A stretch of 64,000 nucleotides of DNA from Cyanophora paradoxa (GCA_004431415.1 QPMI01000049.1:62001-126000), one strand, 5' to 3'. Positions 20,301-31,902 are shown, counted from the first letter of the stretch. Made by a program: numbers and translations. The notes: a model not told the origin generated them from the sequence alone.

Positions 20301-23300
20301 GAGAAGACCGTCGACGAGGAGGGCGTCACCGAGGAGCAGCAGCGCGCCGACTACGGTGCGGCGCCACTCGAATTCATCCTCCTATCCCTCTCTTCTAAAC
20401 ATCAAACTCGCTCTCTCTTTCCGCCTCTCTCTTACGGAGCTCCGCCGGCAGAGTACTTCAAGGACAAGCTGGACTTCGCGGCGTGCTCGCCCAAGCGGGA
20501 CATGGACGAGTGCCTCCTTCGCTACCGCATCGGCCTCTTCATCTGGCTCGAGAAGCGTGTCCCCGGCACGCTCTCACCGGAGGACATCAACGAGGGCAAC
20601 GTCTTCATCGAGAAGGTCCCCATCCGACTCCCGTGCGCGCCATCGAATCCTTTCCGACGCTCGACGCGCCCGCAGGTCATGACGAAGAACAGCCTCAAGT
20701 ACTGGTTCACCCAGTTCTGCAGGCGCGTCCCTTGCCTCATTTTCTTCATTCTCGCTCCTCGGCGGGCCCCTGACGAGGCGGCGCGCGCGCAGCGACGAGC
20801 CGTCGCCGGCGACGGGCCGCCCGAGCGCCGTCGCGGGGGCCCTCGCGGCGCGGGGCAAGCGCCTCTCGCGGGAGGCGCTCGTCGCCGAGGTCGAGAAGCC
20901 GGCGATGACCAAGGCGAGTTCTCAGTCGAGCTAGGGCCCCGCTTCCAGCGGGGCGCACCCGAGCGGGCCCTGACGCGCGGCGCGCAGAAGCACCCGATGA
21001 CGGGGCGGAACGCGTCGGTGCGGCAGCGCTGGCTGGACAAGTACAAGCGCGAGCGCGTCCGCGCCATGGACCTCGCTGACGAGCAGGCCCGCAAGGTCCG
21101 CCCAGCTTGTACCCCCCTCCCCGTCCGCTCTCCCTCCCTCCCCCCGCTCAGCGCGGGCGCGCAGGGCGTGCTGGAGCCCCTGGAGGAGCGCATCCGGCGG
21201 CGGACGCAGCAGCTCCGCGGGCAGTACGGCGACCGGGCGCAGAAGCTCCGCTCCGAGTTCATCGCCAACGTCAAGCGCCGCCTCTCCCTCGTCCAGGTGC
21301 GGGCCCCGCGCGCGCCCGGCGCCCACGAGACGAGACGCCCGCGCCTGACTCGGTCTCACCCCGCCCGCCGGCCCGCCCGCAGGACGCGCGGTTCACGGTG
21401 AAGATCTACTCGTGCACGCTGGCGGCGAACGCGCCCCGGGCGGAGGGCCAGCGCGGCCCCGACTCGACGCCGGAGCCGGCGGCGCCGCAGTCGCAGCAGG
21501 TGGCCGTGACCTTCGCGGAGGAGTACATGTGCGAGGGGCGCGTCGCCCGCCGCTTCCGCCTGCTCGACGTCCTCAAGGAGGACATCCAGAAGCTCGAGGC
21601 GCGCCCGGGCGTCTAGTTCCCGTGTTGTACCCCCCTCGGAACCCGGCTTACCTTCCGGGGGGCAGGCGAGCCCGACGAAGCCGATCGCGCCGCACCTCTC
21701 GGACGTGCGCGGCTCGATCGAGCTCAACCCCGCCACCCAGGAGCTCAAGCGCGTACCCCCGTGGTCCCTTGGGCTTCTCCCCCCCTCTCACCCCTCTCTC
21801 GCAGGGCTGCCTTTATGCTGAAGAACAACCGGGCGCTTGTCTTCATTCAGAGCGCGGCGGAGGGCCAGACCGCCATGTGCATCGAGTCCCTGGGCTCCCG
21901 CGACCCCTGGGGCCTCTCCCCCCTCAAGGCCAGCAGCGCCCTTCCATCGCCCCCTCCTCCCCACCGCCCCCTGAGCGCGGCCGCAGGTGATGAAGAAGCC
22001 GATCGACCTGCTCGCCTTCGACGAGTCCACGCGTCTCCTCGCCCTCTACGACGCCTCCCGCGCCAGGGTGCGCCCGTAGCCCGTAGAGATCGCGGACGCC
22101 GCCGCCCCTCTGCTCCCTTGTTCTTCCTCTCCTTCTTCTTCGAGCCTCCGAGCGAGCGCCCGCTCAGGTGGACGTGTACAAGTTCGACGACGCGTACAAC
22201 CGCCTGGAGAAGACCAGCGACGAGGTCCGCGCGCCGCGCTCGGGCTCGCGCTGCGGCCCGCCGAGCGCGAAGGCCCGGCCCGCAGGTGCACCTGGACATC
22301 TACGCCGGCGAGTCGCGCCTCCGCGACATGTTCCTCGTCGCTGGCCAGGTCCGCCCGCCCCTTCCCTGCCCTCCCCGCCCGCCCGCCCGGTCGCCTCCGT
22401 TTCTCACGCGCCCGCAGTCGCGCATCGTCTTCGTGGACGCCGCGCACCGCTGCCGCCTCTACGACATCGCCACGCGCTCCATGAAGGCGTGTACCCCCCT
22501 CTGATCCCCTTCAGCTTCACTCGGCTGAGAGCGGGGCCGGCGCAGCCGCGCACGATCGACGTGGGGGAGCCGTACGACCGGTCGCTCATCTCCCCGGACG
22601 GGTCCTGCCTCTTCCTCTTTTTCGCGCAGTACCCCGGCGCCTCCCCGTCCCACCCGCACGTCAACTCGCGCCTCCGCCTCCCGGAGACGTGCGCCGTACC
22701 CCGCCCAGCACGCCCGGCCGGATCTCGGGCTGAAGGGGGCGGCAGGGAGGGGAGCGGGACGCCGGCGGGCTGGTCCTCGCGCTCGGTCAGCTCGGAGGTC
22801 GAGGGCTCCAGCGTCCCGGCGACCGTCGTCGGGGCCGCCGCCCTCGGCGTGGGCCCCTCCTCCTCGGGCTCCTTCCGCGGCGGCGCCTCCGAGTTCGGAG
22901 CCGAGGGGCCCCGCGGCGGCATCGAGGCCCGCATCTACCTCCTCTCCACCATGAAGGCCCGCCCCCCCCCCCCCCCCCCCCCCCTCCCTTCTCCTGCCCT
23001 GCCCTGATTGACGCGCGGGGGCAGGAGCTGAAGCGCCTGAAGCTCCCCGACACCTTCGTCCCGGAGCTGGCTCCGACCCTCGAGGCGCGCCCCGCCCCGC
23101 CTCGCCCCGCCCCGCGCCCCGCCCTTCTCACACTGCCGCCTGCGAACGCGCAGTTCGTCTCGTTCGGGCCGCAGATGAACCTCGTCGCTGTCGACGTCCG
23201 CAACCGCGAGATCGTCTCCCAGGCGCGCAGCCCCGCCCGCGCCCGCTCCGGCGCCTGCTCACGCCCGCCGCGTCCCCCTCAGATCGTCTCCATCACCACC

Positions 23301-26300
23301 CAGCAGAACGTCTGGTGCGAACGGGCTAAGGCTTTCTCCTTCTATCGATTTCCTGAGCCACCCCGCCCGCAGCAAAGTCCTCACGGAGACGAAGGACGAC
23401 ACTCCGGAGTCCCTCGCCGCGGAGAAGGCCCGCTCCCGCTCTCCGCTCCCGTTCCCGCGCCCCCCTCGCTCATCTTCACCGGCGCAGGTGCCCTCGACGC
23501 CGGGCGGCGGCGGCGAGACCACCGACATCGTGGCCCCTGGCGCCTACCTCGACTACCTGTACCGTGCGCCTTCCCTCCCCGCCCGCTCTTCATCGCTTCA
23601 GACAGTAGAATCTCGAGACCCTCCGTCCCTGCCTCCAACGCGAGCGAGTCTTGAGCCCCGCCCCGCCCCGCGCCGCCGCAGACGTCTTCGACAAGTTCTG
23701 CATCCGGAGTCTCCTGCAGGAGGAGCGGCGGCCCTTCAGCCTGCACGTCCTCTTGGACGTCCAGCCGGCGGCCTTCGCGCGGCGGCAGCTGCGCCGCCTC
23801 GCCGCCGACTACACCCGCGACATGATGCAGCGGCTCCAGGAGGAGACCCGCAAGAGCGTCGACGACCTCAGGATGACCACCAACGGCGCGCCCCCTCGCC
23901 TCGCCTCCCCGCGCCCTTCTTGTTCAAGCTCTGACGCGTCTGCCGCAGTGTGGACCTTCTGCGACTTCTCGCCGCGCGACTTCCGCTGGCCCCTGCCGCG
24001 CCGCCTCGGCGACTGGATCCGCGATGCGATCTGCCTCGTGCCCATCCAGGTGCCCTCGACCCCCGTCGCCCCCCGCCCCTCCTCTTCTTCCCCATCTGAC
24101 GCGCCGCAGATCGCGCGGGCGGAGGGCAACTCGTTCAAGCCGCTCTGCGATGGCCTCCAGACGGCCGTCGACTTCGCGCGGCAGGACGTCCTCGCCGTCG
24201 CCGCCTCCATCCGCTTCGGCCTGTGCGGCGCCCTTCCGCCCTTCTTCTTCTGGCTCGATTCTCTCTCTCGCTAATCGCGTGGCTCGCTGGCCAGGTACGA
24301 GCCGGTGCTGGAGTCGTGCAGCATGCCCATCCGCGTGGTCAGCAGCATGGGCAAGCAGAGCACGGGTGCGCGAACCATTCTCCTCCTCCTCCGCCTCTTC
24401 TTCCCAGCCGACGCGCCCCTCCCTCCAGGCAAGTCGTACCTCCTGAACCACCTGACGGGCTCCCTCTTCGACATCTCCGGCGGGCGCTGCACGGACGGCG
24501 TCTGGCTCACCTGCCGCCCCGGCAAGGACTGCATGTGCGCCCTGCCCTGGACTCGTGGAAGTTATCTAACCCCCGCCTGACTCGAACCATCGTCTCCCAG
24601 GTACGTCGTGCTGGACTTCGAGGGTCTGGGCTCCTTCGAGCGCTCGGAGCAGGAGGACATGCTCCTCTCTGTCTTCAACGCCGCCATCAGGTCCGAGCCT
24701 TCCTTCGAAGATTCAGTATTTGAGATGTCGCTGTGGCTGTTGCTGACGCCCCCCGTAGTAACCTCACGCTCTACAAGACGGACTTCCGCATCGACAAGGA
24801 CACGGCGGCGACCTTCGCGCGCTTCCAGTCCGGCGTCTCCCTCATCAAGGGCGACGACAAGCTCTTCACCGGCCGCTTCTACATCGTCGTCAAGGTCCGC
24901 TACGCGCGCCAGCCTTCTCCGTTGAATTTATCTGATGCGTTCTGTTAGGACGTGGACGCTCGGGACGTGCGGGACCTCCAGGCGGAGTTCCTCCAGAAGA
25001 TCACGCACATCTGCAAGGCGAACGACCAGGAGAACTTCATCTCCAAGTGTGTTATTTTGTGCTTATTTCTGAGAGTTCTCCGCTGCGCTTCTGATTTCCT
25101 ATTCTTCCTTCAGGATGTACCGCGGGCAGTTCGCCATGTCGACCTTCCCGCCACTCGGGCGCCGCGAGTTCTGTGCGCCGCGCCGCGCGAGTCGACTTCG
25201 CTTTTCGCCGGCGCTCACTCCCCGCAGACGAGCACATGCGGAAGGTGCACGGGGCGCTGATCAAGCAGGCGCCGGCGTTCGAGTCGGGCCGCACCTACAA
25301 GGCGGCGCTGCAGCTCCTCATGGCCAAGATCGGTATGAAGGACTGGACGCCGCTGGACCGCTCGCAGATCGCCGTCCGCGTCGGCCGCCTCCGCCGCCTC
25401 CTCGACGCCGCCGTCTCCACCGGCTCCGTCGCCGAGGCCGAGGCGGGCGCCGAGGGCGCCGCCTCCGTGCCCGCCCCCGTCCCCCGCGGCACTGCCGTCG
25501 CGGACGCCGACCGCTTCCAGGCGCGGCAGACCCGTTTCCCGCCGTGCCTCTGTCCGCCCTCCTTATATGTGCCGCGCAGTGCTTCGACTCGGGCGCGTTC
25601 ATCGACGACGGCGCCCTCGCACTGGTCCGCCCGCCCTGCCCCCGCCGGCTGGCTCTGCTGCGCCCGCGGCTCACGGGGCGCGCAGGAGGAGGAGGGCGTC
25701 GCGCCGGCGCCGTCGGCCCCGCTGCCGGACACGGGCCTCGTGCTGAAGCGGGACGAGGCGTCTGTCGTGGAGCTGATGGCGCCCCTGCGCCGCTACTTCG
25801 AGGAGAACGTCGAGCGGCGCGGGCACTCCAACTTCGGCGACTGGCACTCCCGCTTCCAGACCTTCCTCGGTGCCCTTGCTCCTCCTCCTCTTCCGTCCAC
25901 CGACCTCTTCCCTACTCACTCGCCTTCAGCGGCGGTGGTGGCGCGGCGGCGCGTGCGCGTGCTGGCGTGGATCGAGGCGAACGTGACCGCCTTCTCGACG
26001 GACGGCGACGTCCAGCTGCTCAAGCACGAGGCGAGCACGGCGCTCGTCGAGCTCGCGCGCATGTGGACCCTCTGCGGCATCAAGTGCGAGCGCTGCTACT
26101 ACCTCTGCACCCTCCCTAAGGTGCCGCCGCATCTCCCGCCAGCGAGCCCCCGGCCGCCTCTCACGCCCGTGCAGTACCACGCGGCGGACCACTCGTGCCT
26201 GGGGACGCACAAGTGCGAGGCGCTCTGCTCGTACTGCGCCCAGGACCGCGAGACGCAGGAGGCCGCCGACCGCGACGACGAGGTGCGGGCGGCCCGCTGC

Positions 26301-29291
26301 CCCGCTGCCCCGCCCCGCCCCTGCGGCCGCCTCCGAGCCGGGCGGCGCAGCACGCCGAGGACGCCGAGGCCGGCGATGGCGACCGGCACCACCACCTCCC
26401 GTGCGCCCGCCGCGTAGCCCGCCTCCGCGCGCCCCGCGACCCCTCGCGCAGGCAGGTGCGGTGTGGGGACCTGGCGGGTCACGCCGGCCACCACGACTGC
26501 CGCGTCGGTGCGGCCGGGCGGCCCCGCGGGAGGAGGGGCGCCCCAACTGACGGCCCCGGCAGGGATGCACACGTGCGGGGAGAAGTGCCACCTGGCGCAC
26601 CTCAACAGCTGCAACCGCGTCTGCGTCGGGCGCCCCGGGCACGACGGCCCGCACGTCTGCAACGCCGCCAAGCACCTCTGCGGGAGCGCCTGCTCGCTGC
26701 CGGGCTGCACGCACCCCTGCGTCATGCCCTTCGAGGTGCCCCACCAGCGCCACCAGTGCCACGAGAGCAAGTGCCCGCACCGCTGCCCCATGCCCGGCTG
26801 CAACAACGTCTGCGCCTCCGACGACCACTTCCACGGTCCGCTCCCCCCTCGACGTTCTCCCGCCACTCTTTTCTGATCGGGGGCCGCGCAGGGGCGGACT
26901 CGGCGAGGAACGTGGTGCACCTGTGCTCGCAGGCGCACCCGTGCGCGGACCTGTGCCAGCACCCGGGCGTCTGCGAGATCATGAGCCAGCTCGTCCGCGA
27001 GCGCCGCACCTTCCGCGTCCGTCCCCGCCCCGCCCCGCCCCGCGCCTCGCGCCGCGCGCCGCACCGAGTACGCGGGGCACGCAGGGCACGCGGGGCGACT
27101 TCGAGTACGACTGCTACACGGAGCAGAACAGCATCCGGCGGCGCTGCTGCAAGATGATCCCGCCGGGGGCCACCTCGCACGAGGGCGACCACGTCCACAC
27201 CGAGGACCCCCGGTGCGCCGCCCTCGGGCCTCGCGCCCCGGCCTCGGCTTTCGTTTTTAGGTCTCTGACGCGCGCGGCAGGGCGCTGCACTACTGCGACA
27301 CGAAGTGCCCCTCCTGCGGCTACGTGTGCCACCTCCCGTGGGCGCACCAGCAGGCGCTGCACAAGACGGACCACGGCAACATGCGCTACTGCTTCTTCGT
27401 CGCGGAGGACGAGACGATCGACATCGGGAACCGCAAGTACGTGCGCGGCGAGTCCGGCGAGGCCGAGATGTGCGGGCAGGTGCGCGGCTCTCAATCCCTT
27501 CCCCTCGACAAAGCTTCGCTCGCGCGCTCGGAGAGCCGACCGCCACGCGCCCGCGCAGTACTGCCGGACGCTGGGGCGCGGGCACACGCACCTCGTCTAC
27601 TGCCCGTACGCCGCCCGCGAGCAGTGCGTCGCGTCCGTCGCGGACGGCCGCCGCCACGAGACCTGCCGCTACGGGCCCGACGAGGGTGCGCCGCCTCTCC
27701 GCTTTCTCCCCTCGCTCTCTCTCCCGCCCCTCACCCCCCCCGCCAGACCGGCCGAAGGACGAGCTCACGCACGCGGCGTACTGGCGATCCCTGGGCTTCC
27801 AGGATCCCTGCACGGCCGAGGAGCAGGAGGAGTTCGCCCGCTGCCCCTTCGAGTGCGGCGCCGACGAGCACCAGCCGCGGCCGGGCCAGGCCCCCTCCGG
27901 TCCGCCGCCCTCGTAGCCTCGAAGCGCAGCCTCTGAGTCGCCGGCACCGCACTGCAGAGCGCCCGGAGCCATCCTACTGCGCGATGAAGCTGTGGCACGA
28001 CGCGCTGGACCCCAAGCTGCCGCCGCCCGACGGCTGCGGTCCGCGCTGCTTCTTCGTTGTGCGCGCCGGGGCGGCCCGCCTCACGCCCCGCGCCGGGCAG
28101 GCTTCGTCAGTTCGGCCGGCCACCACTTCCTCTGCACGCACACCCTCACGAATGCCTACCACACGTGCGCTGCCCCGTGTTCGCTAGAGGGCGCCCCGCC
28201 GCCGCTCACAGCCGTGGCGCAGGTACTTCGTGGTGGACCGCTCGTCGTCGATGAGCATCATGGACTGCAAGCCGACTATGGGCCTGATCAAGAAGAAGCA
28301 CGACACGCGCCTGGGCGCCGTCTACGAGTCCTGCCACCGGTGCTTGGCTCCCCGTCCTTGTTCTCCGCCGTTCTTCACTCGATTCTTGCGTCCGGCAGGT
28401 ACGTCATGAACCGAAAGGCGCAGGCGGCCGTCGAGGACCGCGTCTCCATGATCGTCTTCAACGAGAAGACGAACGTTCGCCCGCTCTCTTCCTCTTCTAG
28501 TTCGAAGCCCCGGCGCCGCCGCCGACGCGGGCGCCCCGCAGATCGTCTTCGCGAACGAGCCGCTCTCGGAGCAGCTCGTCGAGCGGATGCTCAACTTCGG
28601 TGCGCCGCGGCCCGCGCGCGCGCCGCTGCCTCGCTGCGGCTGCCTTGCCGATGCCCCCGGGCAGGCGCCGTCGGCAACACGAACTTCTCCGCGGGCCTCA
28701 AGCAGGCGGGGGAGCTCCTCGCAAAGTACCGCTCCGGTACCCCCCAAACTCTCATCCCCCCCTTCCGCGGTTTGCGAGCGTCTCCGCAGACAAGCACCGG
28801 CCGCTCTTCATCTTCCTCACGGACGGCACGGACGGCACGGGCCCCGACGTCGTCTCTCCATCCCTCAAGGCGCGCCCCGCCCTGTACCCCCGCGGCCCTC
28901 GTCCGGGCTCGAGCCTGTACCCCGCAGGTCATGGAGGCGCTCCTCCGGCGCGAGTCGGCCTACGAGTGCGCCCGCGCGCCGCTGGATGCTCAGTCGTCCG
29001 CCCGCCTGTCTGACGGCGGCGCCCCCGCAGGCACCGCCTCGTGATGCACACGATCAAATTCGGGTCGGAGACCGAGGGCAACGATGTGCTCGAAGAGCTC
29101 GCCAAGATGACCGGTGCCGCATGCCTCGCCTTCCCACCCCGCCGCCCCGCCCGCACGCACACTGACCGGCCCCCCCTCCAGGCGGCACGTTCTCCGTCTC
29201 CCTGGACGAGGTTGCGCTGCAGGAGACGTTCGAGTCCATTTCCGGCACCCTCCGCGTTCCCCGCGGCGGCCTCATCCGCTCCCGCAAGTGA
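17354..29291 (+). CDS. Giant B-box / GBP-like GTPase / Cys-rich / vWA protein
   Basis: One gene model of at least 35 exons covers about 12 kb. Order of parts: B-box 1 (17,354-17,554; MPTCAGCEDAEAA spliced to VQCLQCEQAFCDDC); B-box 2 (from 17,648; ICDSCEEAPATLECSECSKR); a disordered linker; a long uncharacterised region (18,240-20,750); a basic coiled coil (20,980-21,300); beta-rich repeats resembling a propeller (21,380-23,650); a large-GTPase domain (24,296-25,150) with P-loop GKQSTGKS split by an intron, G3 DFEG and a K-D in place of the GBP R-D guanine motif; a helical region; many Cys-His pairs (26,180-27,860); and a vWA domain (28,220-29,291) with MIDAS parts DRSSS, GNTNFS and LTDGTD. 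The stop is at 29,289-29,291. Families with these parts serve in ubiquitin-linked and interferon-type defence. A role here is inference. It could also be two adjacent genes. Confidence 0.75.
22957..23024 (+). other. GC-AG intron with in-frame stop and poly-C run
   Basis: Exon …CTCCTCTCCACCATGAAG is followed by gcccgcccccc and ends ggggcag before GAGCTGAAGCGC. Read through, the frame meets TGA at 23,005-23,007, so the segment must be removed. There is no GT between the exon end and the acceptor or in the 35 bases before it, so the donor is GC. Length 68 bases. Confidence 0.7.
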
Positions 29292-29438
29292 TTGCATTGC
29301 CGATGCCCCGCGTCTTCCCTCTCTAGGATTCCCCTTCTCTCTAGGACGCCATTTTTCTCCGCTTTTTTTCGCGCTATTTTGTGGGTATTTTACCAGTTCG
29401 GTTCGAACGGAGCGCCAGCACAGCTCTCTACGAGAAGG

Positions 29439-30254
29439 CTAGCTGCGGGGGTGTTTCCTCCTGTCGGAGCTGTCTGCGTGGTGGCTACTGTGCCTGGGCC
29501 CGGGCGGCTTGATCTCGCCCTTCGGCTTCGAGTCGTCCTGTCTCTTTCCCTCCCCGTGCTTCTTCGGGCTTGGCGTGCCCCCGCTCCCTTGCTTCTGTTT
29601 CTTGGAAGGAGGGCCGGGCTCGTCTGAATGGCGTTCGCATGCTTAGAATTTCTGAATGACGGTGCGAGAGCGCAGTGAACGTTCACAGACCTTCCAGACT
29701 TTCGTCGCCGCCGTCCTCCTCATCCCCTCCGAACGATAGCTTGGACTTCTGCACTAGCTTCGCCGCTCGCTTCTGTGCCTCCTCTTTCCTCTTCTGCGCC
29801 GCAATCTTCTCGAGACGCTCCTGCTCCGCGCGTTCCTCAGCCTACCCGCCTGGGATTAGGCCCATTGCGCGTTTCCCATGGAACCTCTAACAGCGCCGGG
29901 AACCTCGATATCGGCAAGGGTCATATTCGACGCTGCAGCTCGCTTCTTCGCGAATTCCTCCTTTGTTTGCAGGCCCGTGGTTTGCTCTGTGAACTTGAGC
30001 TCGATCTTCTGCTCGGCGGCGTATTCGTGAGCTGGGGCGGGCGCGGGCGACGCGGCCCGAAAGCTGGGGACAGCTGCAGCTGCCAGTGCTTAGAGAGCCC
30101 AAGGAGCGCCTCGCACCGTGCTCGTTGCTGAGAATTTCGTGTTGATCGAGCCAACGAGGCTCTTCTCCTCCGCGGCCAGCCGCTCCTCCCGCTCTTTCTC
30201 AACCTTTTTCCAAGCGCCGGGCACGAATCGCCCCCCTGGTCTCTCGTGCACCAT
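29439..30254 (-). CDS. Short XAP5/FAM50-like coiled-coil protein
   Basis: Starts at ATG 30,254 (MVHERPGGRFVPGAWKKVEK). The exon pieces then read SLVGSINTKFSAT, EQTTGLQTKEEFAKKRAA, a charged coiled coil (AEERAEQERLEKIAAQKRK), an SKLSFGGDEEDGGDE block, and a basic tail ending DSSDRRKHPRS with TAG at 29,439-29,441. The order KFSA - TxGLxTxEEF - coiled coil - LSFxxDEE matches the N-terminal half of XAP5/FAM50, a conserved nuclear protein tied to splicing and transcription, as I remember it. The large C-terminal XAP5 domain is absent; the frame ends in a lysine/proline tail. The introns after SLE and ADIE splice cleanly, while the join between exons 1 and 2 is unresolved by one phase. It is tail-to-tail with the giant GTPase gene. 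Confidence 0.5.
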
Positions 30255-30600
30255 CTTGCGCACCAGCTGCAGCTAGCTCGCAGGCCGCGAGATGTAGTTC
30301 GCAGGCCGCGCTCTGCCGCTCTCTGCTAACAGCGTTCTGTTGCTCTCACCAGCACGCACTCCCTGCCGACGCTCTCCGCGCGCTGGCGTCGACAAGACAA
30401 CGCCGCCGACGCTCTTCGCGCGCTATCTATGACGGAAGCGGCACGCTTTCGATGCGCCCGACCTCAAGATTGGGCTGCCGACGCTCCGTGGGCGCTGGTT
30501 TTCGTCCGCTTTGCTCGCTTCGCGGGTACGCCCTCCGTTGGAGGGACGCCGTACCCGTGCCAGCAATAGCCGAAATCTGACGGAATCGCCCAGAGGAGCT
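30255..30600. promoter_or_regulatory. Divergent promoter region, XAP5-like / ferredoxin
   Basis: These 346 bases lie between two diverging start codons. The word ccgacgctc occurs at 30,366, 30,406 and 30,478, the first two followed by a closely similar c(c/t)cgcgcgct. gcaggccgcg also occurs twice (near 30,281 and 30,301). Such repeats between divergent genes are candidate transcription-factor sites. Confidence 0.45.
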
Positions 30601-31488
30601 ATGGCCGCGTTCGTTTGCACCGTTCCCGCTGTGCGGTCTGGCGCCTCGGCAGTCACCGCCAGCTCCTCCGTCGAGGTCCGCTGCGCCCGAGGTACCTGTT
30701 GAGTCACGGTGCTGACTGTCGCGTACATGGCAGAAGACCGCGATTCTGAGCTCCCGCCGCGAGACCGTCACCAAGAACGGTGAGCGTGATACCGCCAGCC
30801 CAAAAATCTTCGCCGCTTTGCTGCTCACCGGCGGCCTCCCCGCGCGGTTGCTTGCGTAGTGTTCCTGTCCGGCACTCCCGTCCGCCGCACGTTCGTCGCT
30901 GAGGCCCCTCGCGTTCTTCCCTTCATCTCCGCCGCCGCTGAGGGTGCGGATTTGATCCCCGCGCGTCGCGCGCTCGGCTGACCCGCAGAGCAGTGTTCGA
31001 CGTCGAAATCGCCCACAAGGGCAAGACCTACAACCTTAAGGTCCCCGCGGACAAGACCATCCTCGACGCTGGCATTGAGGCTGGGATCGACCTCCCGTCG
31101 TCCTGCCTTGCCGGCGTGTGCACCACTGTACGCAGGCCCCTCCGTTGTTGTTTGATCGCATGCAGCTAATAATGCGCAATGCCAGTGCTCCGCCCGCCGC
31201 ATCTCGGGCGAGATCGATGATACCGACGCCGTCCTGAGCCCGGAGGTCCAGGAGCAGGGCTTCGTGCTTCTGTGCTCTACCTATCCCCGCTCCGCATGCA
31301 AGTTCGAGACTGTGCGAACAACCCCTCGCTCCGTGTAACGCGCTGAGCTCACATTCTGGTGTCGCCTTCGCAGGTCAAGGAGGATGAGGTCTACGACCAG
31401 CAGGTATAGCAGCCCCTATTTCCGTACACGCATCGCCTGACGCGCATTTGCCTTCCCACAGTTCGGCAAGTACGAGTACGGCAAGTGA
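30601..31488 (+). CDS. Plastid-targeted plant-type [2Fe-2S] ferredoxin
   Basis: Exons 30,601-30,675, 30,734-30,779, 30,860-30,943 and from 30,991 join in phase. The first about 60 residues form a Ser/Ala/Val-rich, acid-poor extension beginning MAAFVCTVPAV, a plausible plastid transit peptide with Phe at position 4. The mature domain starts near AVFDVEIAHKGKTYNLKV and has the cluster cysteines in SSCLAGVCTTC and a distant LLC. The tail K-E-D-E-V-Y-D-Q-Q-F-G-K-Y-E-Y-G-K extends past the usual ferredoxin end and resembles a cyanobacterial and algal side group rather than the main photosynthetic PetF. The protein carries single electrons in the stroma; its partner enzyme cannot be told from sequence. 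An intron splits the CTT-C cluster loop. Confidence 0.9.
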
Positions 31489-31902
31489 ATGGTCTCCTCA
31501 GATAGATAGAGTTAGATAGGAAAATCCCGTTAGTAGAGCGTTAGCGATACTACCCAAACGTTAACCGCGCACAGCTTGAAGCCCTCGCGCATAGAAATTA
31601 GCGCGTTATACCAGAGCTCGAGGCGCCGAATTCTTCGCATCCTGCGCATGCGGAAGATTGCGCGGCAAGCGTCGACGTGCGGGCCGCGCGGAAATAGCGC
31701 CGGCCTCCATTGCAATTGACATGGCCAGGTGCCGGCGCCCGGCCGCGGCCCTGCACTGCGCGGCAGCTGATGCCTGCCTGATGGGCTAGCTCCAGCCCTA
31801 GCCGCAGCAGCTTGGCGGCTAGCAACTCAAGCCGCCGCGACAGAGGCCGAGCGAGCTAAGCGCGCCGGCGGGCCCACGTCGCTTCCGCGTTAGCTACGCC
31901 GG
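31489..31902. other. Spacer between ferredoxin and TRM13
   Basis: 414 bases holding the ferredoxin 3' region (gatagatagagttagatagg near 31,500) and the TRM13 promoter. It is GC-rich from about 31,690 (ccggcgcccggccgcggccc). No gene was seen. Confidence 0.5.

Noticed and set aside
20522-21274. 250-codon minus-strand open frame inside the giant GTPase gene
   Set aside because: The plus strand encodes consistent, spliced protein here. The antisense frame is Arg/Ala/Gly-rich with no recognisable motif, as expected from GC-rich antisense DNA.
25926-27064. Long minus-strand open frames (302 and 321 codons) opposite the Cys-rich region
   Set aside because: They are antisense to a well-structured series of Cys-His exons on the plus strand. 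Their composition is what GC-rich antisense sequence gives.
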